A stretch of 64,000 nt of DNA from Micrasema longulum (taxonomy: Eukaryota > Arthropoda > Insecta > Trichoptera > Brachycentridae). The notes under the pieces are model-generated. The model was not told where the DNA came from. It worked only from the letters and a program-made list of their open reading frames with translations, and made no database searches. The translations under genes were made by a program, and so were the position numbers. Of the stretch, positions 50,301-55,913 are shown piece by piece. Position 1 is the first letter of the stretch, and every line of letters begins with the position of its first letter. The DNA lies in NCBI GenBank assembly GCA_022494885.1, contig JAGVSM010001377.1, forward strand, positions 62,001-126,000, read 5' to 3'.

Positions 50301-53300
50301 AACTGCGTAGTTGGATATTCATCTCAAATAACCAAGCATACGAGTACCTTGAAGAAAACCAATAGAAATTTAAACGTAAAAATAAGTAACAAAGGAAACA
50401 GTGAAATAAATTATCAATATCTCTCTCTCCGCGCATCATCCATTTACACACCAGATTTTTAAACCCACTGTAACTATCAAACATCTCCACGCCAGAGTCC
50501 AACATATTCATATTTTTGTCCCAATATTGTAAAATGCCGTTATAAAAAGGTTGGTCTACAGGCTGGCTCTCTATGGCCCTTTGCACTCCAGCCTATTTTT
50601 GGTATGACATAAGAGCAACTCCAAAGCATTTTATGCAAAATCAAGCAAAAATTATAAAAATGTATTTATAATACCTACTAAAAAATAAATAATGCAAAGG
50701 TAGCAATTAATTTAATTTTAATGTTTAAAAAATGTGTTTTTATTACTTTATACTGACAATAAAACAACATTCGTTCAACTTACTATGGGGAGATATTGTC
50801 GCTAACGGAATTTTAAATTTATTTATTTATTCATTAAAAATTACATTAGTTTACATATAAATGAACTTGTTAAGGCTTTTTAGACTGCGCTCGTGTTAAA
50901 CCATAATAATTAACAATAAAAATACATAATAAAATTATAATAACATGTAATGCAATAGAATTACAATCCTAAAAAAAAAGAGTAAAAAATAAATTATACA
51001 ATTTCAAAGAAGGGAACATAAAAAAAAATCCGATATTTAAACATAAAAAAAACATATCGCTAAATGTTATTAGATATTTGTATATAACGACTTACCGGTT
51101 TTTCTATGTCTACCGGTTTTGAGACGTGCCCGTCTCTTCATCAAGACACCAATTAAACCAATATGCAAAACCCACTACAAACCTTCACCATAGTTGTTGC
51201 ACAAGAGTATAAAACCAACACGACATGCATTTTAATAAGTGCATGCACTGATTAGGACAAATATGCACTGATTAGATTATGAAAATATTTTATGTTGTTT
51301 GAGAAATAGTTGAAAAAAATGGGGAAGATGGTGGAAGGAGGGGCTTAAGTTTAATAGGTTCAGGGTGACCATTACAATTGAACATCGTATAACGGGCTAT
51401 ATTGAACGGTTTGATTATTAATCAAAGGTACATTATTTTTTCAGGCTTTCCTAATGTGAAATATTTCCATATTATTTACTTTTGACCCTTTATTATTTGT
51501 ATGAAAGATTTTAACTCCTGTATTTTTATTAAAGTCATCAATATTCTGTATGTTGATTTAATGAGTGTCCTGACGAAGAGGCAGGTACGGGACATAGAAA
51601 AGTCGGTAATTGGTTATATACAAATATTTAATAATATTTTGTTAAATGTTTGACCACAAAGTTAATGCTTTAAATATAAGATAAAAATAAAACGGTTGCA
51701 ATAATGACATTTTGCTATATTATATATTTTATTTAATTAAAATATAATGCAAGTTTATTTATTGGTTAGGTACCTATTATGGTGCATAAGTACTGCATAA
51801 AGACCAGATCTTGTCTTGAGGTAGTAATTTTTATTTTTTTTGTCCTAGCTTTAATTTTATTTAGTTGTATTTTATTTTATTAGTGCCTGTATTTATTATG
51901 AGAAATTGTATTTACCATTGTTAGAATGAACTGCATAAGTCCGTTAAATAAATAAATGTACAAACATTACGTTTTTTTATGTGTTTTAGATTGATGTTTA
52001 AAGTCTATTATTTGTTTTTATGGTCGCTTAATTTATTTTCGATCCAAGTGTTATGAAAGTGTATAGGTGTGTTGATAAAAATAATTGTGAATACCAGTGT
52101 TATGTACCTATGCAATGTGTTGGTAGATTCGTTTGGTGGCGTGATAAACACCCATTAAAATTAATCAGTGGGCGATAATGATCTGGAGTGATTTAGTATG
52201 GAGATAATTATCGAAATCTTGTTTCTCCCGACTGAAATCGCTCTCGGACCAATCAAATACATTGTGTAATCAAAATCAGTCCGCTGGACGCGAAATATCC
52301 TCAATGTATTTAATTTGTCAGAAGCTAATCTAGGAACTACAGATCCAAAGACTAATGATCTGCCGGTCCATTAATCTATGATCCACACATGAAATGAACA
52401 CCGAAAGAACGTGGCACGTCTTATCAAATTGTATTATACATTAGTGAAAACTGGCAATCTGTCAAGCAACGGTTTTTTGTGTCCAATAGGAATCAATCAA
52501 AATTAAACCATAAAGAGAAGTAAAACTAGTAGCTGTATTGCGTATCGTGGGAAACTATGCGAGAATTAAGTCTAACATCAAAAAACAAACATCCTTCATT
52601 AAAAAACAGAAAACAAGCCATTCATGAAATAATTCTAGGTTGCTTTTTAGACTTTAGACTTACTTTTATAAATTTGTATAAACTACTTTATAATTGTATT
52701 ATAAAGTGGTTAGTAATTATTTTCAAACTAAAACCTAAATCGGCTTTTTCTTTTAAAATAGTTTGAAGGATCTTTAGGTTTTATGGACCCCACTTTACAA
52801 ACAAAAATGACGTTTTATATCTCACTTCGAAATTAGCTTTTTTCTTTACATGTAATTAACTCTTAAAAGGCTGTGCTGCAGAATTTCTTTACATGCGGTG
52901 ATGCAGCATCGTATTACCACAAGCAAAGGACAGAATGTTCTGAAATCCAGATATTTAAAAAAACATAGAGACATTCAGTTAAATAATTACTTTTTCATAA
53001 TTCATTAAAAAAAAAAATAATTTAGGCCTTTTACAGCAAAATAAATAAAAAATCATAAATACGCCGGTCATTTAATTAGCGTGCACTCTCGCCTACTACC
53101 AATAATCGACTGATTTAAGGAATTTTTTCTATTGTTTTCGTCTTTTTCACACAAACACCGGCCGCAGAACTGCACCTTTGTCTTCTCTCTTTCTTATACA
53201 GTTAAACGAATTTATTGTAGTATTGGCATCACTTTCTTTAGAATGATTTTTTTTCGCGTAGTAAGAATGAATATTTTATTTTCTTTAATCCAGCATATTT

Positions 53301-55314
53301 ATACGTGAAATCCGACGTGAAAATGCCCATTTGAAGATTACAAAAAATACATCTTCAACGTTTAAATAAATAAGAGATATATATCAAGTATTGTATCCTA
53401 TGTAGACTCGTGTTACATCATAGCCACGCAAGAGTTAAAGAAAACATGCTCTTTTTTAAGTTATCATTATATATACATACATACCGTCATTGCGCCGGCA
53501 ATATCGGTTAAATAACATTAGAAAAAAAATAAGGAGATAATTTAAACAATGTACCTTTTGATGGTGGATTTTTAAAAAAATATATAAATAACAAAAAAGA
53601 AAAATAATTAATTTTATTTTGAAAAAAAAAAGATTTAAAAAAAAAAAAAAATTCTGTAATGATAATGATAAATTAAAGATACCTTTAAAATATAAAAATC
53701 ACTTAACAGATATTACCAGCGCAACGACGACACGGATGTACGTAGGTCTTTGAAATGTGGAATTTACAACTATTTTAATGTTTGTAATAGTAAATTAACT
53801 TTTGATGTTTCGTTTATCCTAATAGAAATATAAAGTTTGATCAAGATGTGAAATTATTTAGACTTACCAGTTATATCCAAGTGCTGGAGGTTAGAACACC
53901 TTGCTGTTAGTTCTCTCAACGCTATAGATGACACAGCTGTACTTCCGTGTAACTGCAGATGCGTTAGTTCCGGACACCTCCTCGCTAACAGTGCTAAACC
54001 CCTGTCCGTCACTTTACAACCTTCAGCTATGAACACTCTTTCTACACCGGGACAAGCTCCTGTTCTTCCTAAACCACAAAGTCTTCTAAACACACAGCGC
54101 ATTGCTTTATCCCCGCTAATTTGTTCACCTTTCAACGTTATTGTTCTCCAAAGGCAAGGATGCCACGCGAGAGACTCGAACCTTCTACACACTCTCGCCA
54201 AAGAACACAAATCACTGCTGTCTAACCACATGAACACTTTAACTACCGCTTCATCGGGTAACCTATCGAAAGCATTATTCTTTGAAATTAATCGTTTGCC
54301 CTTGAAGGCGTTTACACCGGGGCTTAAGTCTGTCCATGGGCCGGGAGTTGAAGGTCCTGGACTAGGAGAAACTAAAGTATGATATCCTTGATCTAAACTT
54401 GGAGACGATCTACCGAGTTTGCTAAAATTTTCTACTAAGTAATTACAGGTATCTGTGCTTGGAGAAGAGGCTCGTCTTAACGCGGGAGAACTCATCAAAT
54501 GATTTTGTAAATAGCTCTGATTCGCGTTATAAATATGTTCATTTCTTAAATTGTATTGCTCTAAATTAGTATTTTCGTTTTTATGTTGGTATCTCTCTTG
54601 GTAAACAGAATCCAACGACGGGGATCTTAAATCTAATGGGTACGAGCTTTCATTCTCTTTATTTTGATAAACTTGAGCTTGATGCTTAAAAACACTAGGT
54701 GCCAAATGGGAAATATCTTTTTGCATACGCAGTCCATCGCCGTTCATATGGTGGTTGTTTTCTATTGACGGTGTATTTCTTTGATAACTCGCGTCAAACG
54801 TTGCGGGTGATTGCCTTATGTATGATTCTTCTAATGCTTTGGCTGGGTTTCTCGGCAGATGATATACTTGCGGCTCTAAGGGATTGACACTCGGATGTAT
54901 ATATGGCTGATCTAACGAGCTAGACGAACTTCTCGAAAGATGGTAAGTCATATGTGAGTCCACAGAGGACGTAGATTTCTTACTTAAAGGGTAACATCTA
55001 TCTAGAGCTGGCGAATGCCGCTGGAAATTTTGTTCGTACACATGTCTTTGGTATTGGTGCTCTCTTGTCTGGTAGTCTATAGATGGAGTGTTTCTGCTTC
55101 TGTTGAAATGCTGATAGGGCTTCTCCGGTGTCGGGGAGTCCCTGTTTCTGTTTTGGGAGTTCCTCGAGAGATGGTACGCTTGCGGGTCCAGCGGTGACGA
55201 ACTAAGAGGGTGGTGGTAGGCGGCTTGCGGCGGTGGAGATGCCCGCCCCAGGGTAGCGAGGGGGCAGGCGGGGGGAGACCGCCGCCCCTGTACGTGGGAC
55301 ATCAGAAGCGCCTC
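22790..55314 (-). CDS. Fbxl7: Fbxl7 orthologue, F-box/LRR ubiquitin-ligase receptor (3 exons seen, 5' end open)
   Basis: Joined coding sequence is complement(22790..23325, 26155..26322, 53868..55314), 2151 nt including TAA, giving 716 residues. Order: disordered Ser/Pro/Tyr-rich N-terminus of about 345 residues; F-box from about residue 349 (FDRLPDEAVVKVF ... LARVCRR ... CLWRTI); then about 11 cysteine-containing AMN1-type leucine-rich repeats; then the C-terminal signature CKRCVIEHTNPGFY, nearly the vertebrate FBXL7 ending. Splice phases agree (phase 1 at both internal junctions). From family knowledge, FBXL7 binds Skp1 through the F-box and recruits substrates through the LRRs in an SCF complex; Drosophila Fbxl7 acts downstream of Fat and limits Dachs in growth control, and mammalian FBXL7 targets Aurora A and survivin. 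The first visible exon starts at an acceptor, so the true start is upstream or at internal Met 55302. Introns are 27,545 and 2,829 bp. Identity is very secure; the 5' end is not. Confidence 0.95.
23508..24146. mobile_element. Foldback element 1 (about 639 bp)
   Basis: Arms 23508-23735 and about 23905-24146 are reverse complements at high similarity (GAGGAGGTCATTTGCTAATT present in both). Ends are TACAGGATGACTGGAA and TTCCAGTCACTCTGTA. It lies in the 2.8-kb Fbxl7 intron. Confidence 0.85.
24661..25020. mobile_element. Foldback element 2 (about 360 bp)
   Basis: Ends TACAGGGTGTTCTTTAAACC and GGGTTTAATGAACAC. Both arms contain ACATCCGAAACCACGA-type, AAGACATATT and GCAAATGGTTGCTTACTTCT-type blocks. 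The GC-rich loop is centred near 24845. In the same intron as foldback 1. Confidence 0.85.
25113..25439. mobile_element. Foldback 3: inverted duplicate of a LINE 3' end
   Basis: Arms 25113-25230 and 25320-25439, each about 120 bp, pair (ACGCCGTTTTCCCGTAGGGG against CCCTTACGGGAAACGGCGTA). Each arm resembles the last part of the LINE at 29767-30255, so this is two LINE ends facing each other. Confidence 0.8.
25440..26154. other. AT-rich intron sequence
   Basis: No clear repeat boundary or frame; intron of Fbxl7 up to the middle exon. Confidence 0.45.
26155..26322 (-). CDS. Fbxl7: Fbxl7 middle LRR exon (168 bp)
   Basis: Acceptor TTTTCCAG then GATGTTC; donor ATTACAG then GTGAGA. Phase 1 in and phase 1 out. 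It encodes CSRISSISNDPPRRLPLQYL, continues through LDLTDCAG and YLYLRRCTQIT, and supplies two LRRs and part of a third. This colinearly fills the gap between LDITG of the large exon and DGLKF of the last exon, matching the order in vertebrate FBXL7. It sits as a GC-rich island in AT-rich repeats. An open frame runs on through the donor into intron sequence, but that extension has no family similarity. Confidence 0.95.
26555..27228 (+). mobile_element. Family K repeat, near-complete copy 2
   Basis: CTAGCGAACCCGAAAGACG opening, then the same internal sequence as 21567-22253, ending CACACGTACAGAGGAATTAT and ATAAATA. It begins about 230 bp upstream of the Fbxl7 middle exon, in the large intron. 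Confidence 0.8.
27433..27475 (+). mobile_element. SINE family 1 head fragment
   Basis: AGTCGGCCTCATTATATACT then GTTAGTGCGTTTGCC; about half of the tRNA-like head only. Confidence 0.5.
27615..27850 (+). pseudogene. Jockey-type reverse-transcriptase fragment
   Basis: Frame reads MSLALESMSSWTKIHGLLIN, then PTKTQIVLVGSKKMYS and IPFMILVKNI. This matches the region just after the YADD box (W...GL.INP.KT..I..GS). Truncated on both sides. Confidence 0.7.
27906..28905. other. Repeat-poor intron sequence
   Basis: Short family N end at 27925-27965 (TCTAAGATGTTCTTCATCTC). 28000-28900 shows no repeat partner or gene; it may be older single-copy intron. Confidence 0.4.
28935..29752. mobile_element. 818-bp insertion with 14-bp target-site duplication
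   Basis: AAGCTAAACTGGCA is present at 28921-28934 and again at 29753-29766. The first 215 bp (TTAAGCCCACCATCCACC ... AATGCCTCTG) match 55670-55900 in reverse complement. The middle is AT-rich with three tandem units. The far end is GC-rich (CACCCCGCTAAACGCCCCGC). Probably composite. Confidence 0.8.
29265..29545 (+). repeat. Three imperfect tandem units of about 98-100 bp
   Basis: Units begin near 29265, 29362 and 29462, each with ACCAACT...CTTAACACTGTTC-like, a T-rich run, then ATGTTGTTTATA. A LINE-style 3' end follows (AAAGCCTTATGGGCGTGAAA). Confidence 0.75.
30276..31324. other. AT-rich, probable LINE 3' UTR at 30880-31120
   Basis: 30500-30580 on the minus strand has a tRNA-like TTGTGGTCTAGTGTTAG box without a good B-box, perhaps an old SINE. 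30640-30840 is more GC-rich with no recognised frame. 30880-31120 ends in TTATAAATAAAATAAAAAAA, a retrotransposon tail. Confidence 0.4.
31325..31545 (-). pseudogene. 3' end of the 30-kb LINE family
   Basis: Minus strand encodes RCMNVEEARNVCQDRRVWRS and ILSA, and matches 30060-30240 (CGTGAGACGAGGACGACCAA, TGGCATGATCAGATAAACCA). Confidence 0.8.
31780..31900 (+). repeat. SINE family 3 body fragment
   Basis: TATTTACTCAAATTTTT, AAATAACTTGTGCT and GAAATTGAGTCGTG match 37690-37770. Confidence 0.45.
32110..32810 (+). pseudogene. Jockey-type LINE 3' end
   Basis: RTSSLDIFKNLNVKSIKQLY, then in a shifted frame VKVYNLLPLSMRTIGKYSQY and KKWIVEV. 3' UTR CACCCCAGTGAGGGAACATT and a GAATAAATAAATAA tail. Same family as 17437-18340. 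Confidence 0.8.
32812..33384. other. Family N fragment, then unassigned sequence
   Basis: 32812-32878 is the reverse complement of a family N start (CCCTGTAAATGCCTAGACAT). The remainder to 33384 shows nothing clear. Confidence 0.4.
33385..33550 (+). repeat. LINE 3' end
   Basis: GTAAATGTCTCATGGGCGTA, a terminal phrase seen also near 29570, 34575 and 37490, before simple A-rich sequence. Confidence 0.45.
33770..33900 (-). repeat. Penelope-type terminal repeat, family R, copy 2
   Basis: Reverse complement of the family at 776-905; includes ACCTTGATAAAGAAGCTTG, AGCTTTGAAACGGTAGC. Confidence 0.55.
34081..34190. mobile_element. Palindromic MITE family C, copy 1
   Basis: GGGGGTGCTATTCTAAACCA to CGAGAGCGTTTGGAATACC; the CTCTCGTGGC and GCCACGAGAG ends pair. 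Related copies at 46544-46652 and 48605-48726. Confidence 0.75.
34340..34620 (+). repeat. TATG-rich tract and LINE 3' end
   Basis: ATGTATGTATACATATATG-type tract at 34400-34445, then AAAAGCCCATGGAGCGTATA and (TAAA)n at 34600. Confidence 0.45.
34698..34958 (-). mobile_element. SINE family 1, full length
   Basis: Minus strand: GTCGGCCTCACGGTGTAGTG, GGTTCGATTCCCGACATGG, CAGTTCCTGG-type body, and GATGATGAT tail at 34698. Confidence 0.9.
34978..35300 (+). pseudogene. LINE C-terminal fragment
   Basis: LQFFGHISRGT (one frame), then LEKTILLGSIKGTRSRGRQP, TRWSGTVAELSDSS and AYRRAQNHSRWRETV, RNHHPQ-stop. Typical end of an insect LINE protein. Confidence 0.8.
35318..35500 (+). repeat. CR1/L2-like fragment joined to a family N end
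   Basis: ATGCTCTCCCAGCAGAAGTG is the same block as in 3600-4025 and 37065-37435; then TATTTGGAGTTTGTCCAAAA of family N. The same junction exists near 3640-3730, so the two may be one composite. Confidence 0.55.
35820..35960. repeat. hAT-like terminal sequences
   Basis: GGACCACTGGTTGAGAACCA (35849) and CAGAGGTCCCCAAACTTTTT (35886) both look like hAT termini, back to back. Partners were not identified with confidence. Confidence 0.4.
36255..36967 (+). pseudogene. Jockey/CR1-type LINE 3' end
   Basis: SIERIQNKVLRYINLKMGFS, LQERRTSTDLTTLYKIIKP, LLKLISFYVPPRLSRTST, then a stop and LSLPNLKNKVTN. 3' end TATATAAATAAATAAATAAC at 36950-36968. Confidence 0.8.
37000..37435 (+). pseudogene. CR1/L2-like LINE 3' end
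   Basis: DELADRRLTLRSATSTARGK, VIIPLRKQRTKFSERAFAVA, WNALPAEVRGCESEVMF, then TATGTAAAGCGCCCTTGAGG, ATGGCGCTATATAAGTAAT and a TAA repeat. Less broken than the minus-strand copy at 3.6-4.0 kb. Confidence 0.8.
37690..37850 (-). mobile_element. tRNA-like SINE, family 3
   Basis: Minus strand: ACCGGGTTGTGGTCCCGTGG, GTGGACTCACGGACCAAAGG, TAGGTTCAAATCCCACTCT. Box A and box B in tRNA-like order; body to 37690 shared with 31780-31900. Confidence 0.6.
37851..38849. other. Unassigned; GC-richer island at 38560-38720
   Basis: 38560-38720 is clearly CpG-richer (GCCGCGACGGCCACCTTCGC, AATGCGGGTGCGGCGTACGA) with small palindromes (ATTTCGTAACGAAAT, ATTTCAAATTTGAAAT). No family similarity of its 60-codon frame was seen. 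38160-38290 has hAT-like GGCCCCCTGGGGGTC. Confidence 0.4.
38850..38960 (+). repeat. LINE 3' tail (17-kb/32-kb family)
   Basis: GGGAAACCCCAGTAATGGAA then an A-rich tail, as at 32750. Confidence 0.5.
39271..39649. repeat. Near-perfect 156-bp inverted repeat hairpin
   Basis: Arms 39271-39426 and 39494-39649, differing mainly in homopolymer length, enclose a 67-bp loop of family N core sequence (CTTATGACCTGTCATTGGCT). A third copy of one arm plus the inverted loop is at 39890-40034. Confidence 0.9.
39890..40034. repeat. Third arm of the 39.3-kb hairpin family
   Basis: GTGGCCACTCAACCCAGCCA then TCGATAATCCTGAATTTGAA and CTCTGTAGGAATATTGATAA, same as 39494-39560 with the loop in the opposite orientation. 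The matching outer arm is nearly lost. Confidence 0.8.
40130..40240 (-). repeat. Repeat shared with 13290-13395
   Basis: Reverse complement has GAAATTACAAATGTTTTGTG and CTCTCTAATATAGTGAAAAC. Confidence 0.5.
40264..40400 (-). mobile_element. SINE family 1 with internal deletion
   Basis: Body (CGCTTCAGGTACCAGTCCAG) and part of the head (ACGGGAATCCAATCCGAGAC) with about 25 bp of the head lost. Confidence 0.75.
40401..41200. other. No recognised feature
   Basis: Intron sequence of mixed composition, no gene or repeat partner seen. Confidence 0.4.
41201..43107. mobile_element. 1.9-kb TIR element with THAP remnant (P-like DNA transposon derivative)
   Basis: Ends GGGCCCCGATTACAATGGGA and its inverse at 43088-43107. 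A subterminal pair CAGAATAGGGTATTTTCA (41263) and its inverse (42919) adds a second inverted block, and TGACGTCACGCG (41440) has an inverse near 42741. Inside is a THAP zinc-finger fragment; the rest of the transposase is missing. The same termini bound 47904-48604. Confidence 0.75.
41552..41711 (+). pseudogene. THAP-domain fragment
   Basis: MSLVIRYKYCLIPMCTNTTV, then KTQNKAFFAIPST, stop; one frame over KMQKKWFNAFERYETRC. The Cys-x4-Cys start, FF.IP and KW blocks are the THAP (C2CH) DNA-binding fold of P-element-type transposases and host THAP proteins. The C-x2-H half is missing and the frame is broken once. Confidence 0.75.
43571..43944 (+). repeat. Tandem duplication, two units of 188 bp
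   Basis: TGTACTGTCCCTATTAATTT begins at 43571 and 43759; the units differ at only a few positions. No coding sequence. Confidence 0.9.
44064..44400 (+). repeat. Repeat family N, long copy
   Basis: CAACAGAGAAGGAAAACATT, GACCTGTCATTGGCTGGTTT, GTGTAACATTCACCATTCTG, GTGAGATTCATCCGGCTGAA, and TCAACAATGTTTGAGTGTGT. Collinear with 58015-58345. Confidence 0.8.
44694..44860 (+). repeat. TG/TA-rich microsatellite
   Basis: Alternating purine-pyrimidine tract with TATG, TGTG and TATA units. It yields Met/Tyr/Cys/Val open frames in all three phases that are artefacts. Confidence 0.9.
45540..45720 (-). repeat. LINE 3' end
   Basis: Minus strand has CGTTAGAATAGACTGCACAA and GTCCGTCAAATAAGG, as at 51915-51950. 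Confidence 0.55.
45721..47903. other. Repeat-poor intron, one MITE C copy
   Basis: Apart from 46544-46652, no gene or repeat partner. 47750-47900 may contain an old SINE (a GGTAATCAAAACTCGGGAC-like B-box region). Confidence 0.4.
46544..46652. mobile_element. Palindromic MITE family C, copy 2
   Basis: GGGTGGTATTCCAAACGCTC to GAGCGGTTCAGAATACCACC; CGCTCTCGC/GCGAGAGCG ends and a central ATACACGAGAAAA block. Confidence 0.75.
48041..48490 (+). mobile_element. SINE family 1 interrupted by SINE family 2
   Basis: Head TGTCGGCCTCGTAGTGTAAT, B-box region GGGTTCGATTTCTGCC, body to CATGTAACAAAAATGAT, then after the insert AAGATACGCTGCGATTGG and the GATGATGACGATGA tail. Confidence 0.9.
48226..48404 (-). 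mobile_element. tRNA-derived SINE, family 2
   Basis: Minus strand: ATCGGCCTCCGTGGTGTAGT, CTTGACTCGCTTGGAAGG, CCGGGTTCGATTCCCGGTG, then a body unrelated to family 1 (GCCTGGGTGCTCTGTGATG). It sits inside the family 1 SINE, with GATT on both sides. Confidence 0.8.
48605..48726. mobile_element. Palindromic MITE family C, copy 3
   Basis: GGGGGTGATATTCTAAATCG to GCAAGAGCATTTGGAATATC, starting where the 47.9-kb element ends. Confidence 0.75.
48727..50810. other. No recognised gene or repeat
   Basis: Intron sequence with mixed composition and no repeat partner seen. Frames up to 100 codons have no recognisable family. Confidence 0.4.
50811..51054 (-). repeat. Probable LINE 3' tail
   Basis: TTTAAATTTATTTATTTATT and TTTTTAGACTGCGCTCGTG read as a minus-strand tail. 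Confidence 0.4.
51055..51665. repeat. Penelope-type family P repeats in inverted arrangement
   Basis: 51055-51150 (minus) and 51560-51665 (plus) are diverged inverted copies: CTTGATGAAGAGACGGGCAC on one side, CCTGACGAAGAGGCAGGTAC on the other, each followed by TATATACAAATAT. The interior shares GTTGTTGCACAA with 63440. Confidence 0.7.
51720..51965 (+). repeat. LINE 3' end
   Basis: CCATTGTTAGAATGAACTGC, ATAAGTCCGTTAAATAAATA; partner of 45540-45720. Confidence 0.55.
51966..53867. other. Low-repeat intron next to the large Fbxl7 exon
   Basis: 52000-52520 is unusually complex for this window (AGTCCGCTGGACGCGAAATA, CTAATGATCTGCCGGTCCAT) and shows no repeat partner. 53500-53680 is A/T homopolymer-rich. 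No gene visible. Confidence 0.45.
53868..55314 (-). CDS. Fbxl7: Fbxl7 large exon: disordered N-terminus, F-box, first LRRs
   Basis: The 5' boundary is the acceptor TTTGCAG then GAGGCG; the preceding in-frame residues (MFCLQ) are intron read-through. The 3' boundary is ATAACTG then GTAAGT, phase 1. The F-box is encoded at about 54133-54270. The N-terminal part is rich in Ser, Pro, Tyr, His and Asn and carries a loose repeat of the type S-P-x-L-D-x2-Y about ten times (for example SPALDRCY, SPSLDSVY, SPSLDQGY). The first internal Met (55302) lies 4 codons into the exon and could be a start, but the exon clearly begins at a splice acceptor, so upstream coding sequence is likely. The exon is GC-richer than the surrounding introns. 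Confidence 0.95.
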
Positions 55315-55656
55315 CTGCAAACAAAACATCGGTTAAAAATCATTTAAAATATGTAATTCGAAGGAGAGACTTAAGAAATCATTAACAATAACATAAACCT
55401 AGAAATTAAACAGTTAAAGAAAAATAAATATAACGGACAAATTTTAAGAGTAAAATAATTCAGATACTGATTTTCGTTAACAAGTCTGATTATTCTGGGT
55501 AGAGGTGCTTGGAAACTATGGTTAGTCTTATGATGACCGAGGACCAAAATTAAATTATTTCTGAGTCGGCGTGAAGGAATATTAAGAGGTATTTGTTGGA
55601 GAATAGCCGGGACAAAAAATAAACCATTAAGTATTTTGAAGATCCAAATCTAATCT
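55315..55656. other. Intron upstream of the large Fbxl7 exon
   Basis: AT-rich sequence starting at the acceptor polypyrimidine tract; nothing else seen. Confidence 0.5.
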
Positions 55657-55669
55657 GCTATAAATCGGC

Positions 55670-55900
55670 AAATACATATTAAAAAAATAAAAAAACAGAG
55701 GCATTAAGGGGATCCTGAAGGGTGAAGACGACGTGTTGGCCTCTGTCCATACATCCTCCTTCCCCCTCCTTTATCTGCATAGAGTTTGTATTCCTTAGGA
55801 ATATTTATAATAACTTTCCTCTATGCGCAGCTGACAGAGAGTCCCCCAGGAATCTATAACAGCTGCAGGTGGATGGTGGGCTTAAGGATCTCTCCTCAAT
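55670..55900 (-). mobile_element. 231-bp insertion with 13-bp target-site duplication
   Basis: GCTATAAATCGGC flanks both sides (55657-55669 and 55901-55913). Minus strand: TTAAGCCCACCATCCACCTG ... CTTCAGGATCCCCTTAATGC, CTCTGTTTTTTTATTTTTTT. It matches 28935-29148. Confidence 0.85.
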
Positions 55901-55913
55901 GCTATAAATCGGC

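Noticed and set aside
54029..54382. 117-codon plus-strand frame
   Set aside because: Antisense shadow of the Fbxl7 large exon.
55315..55329. Start codon of Fbxl7 at 55329 (MFCLQ)
   Set aside because: These five codons overlap the TTTGCAG acceptor; they are intron read-through.
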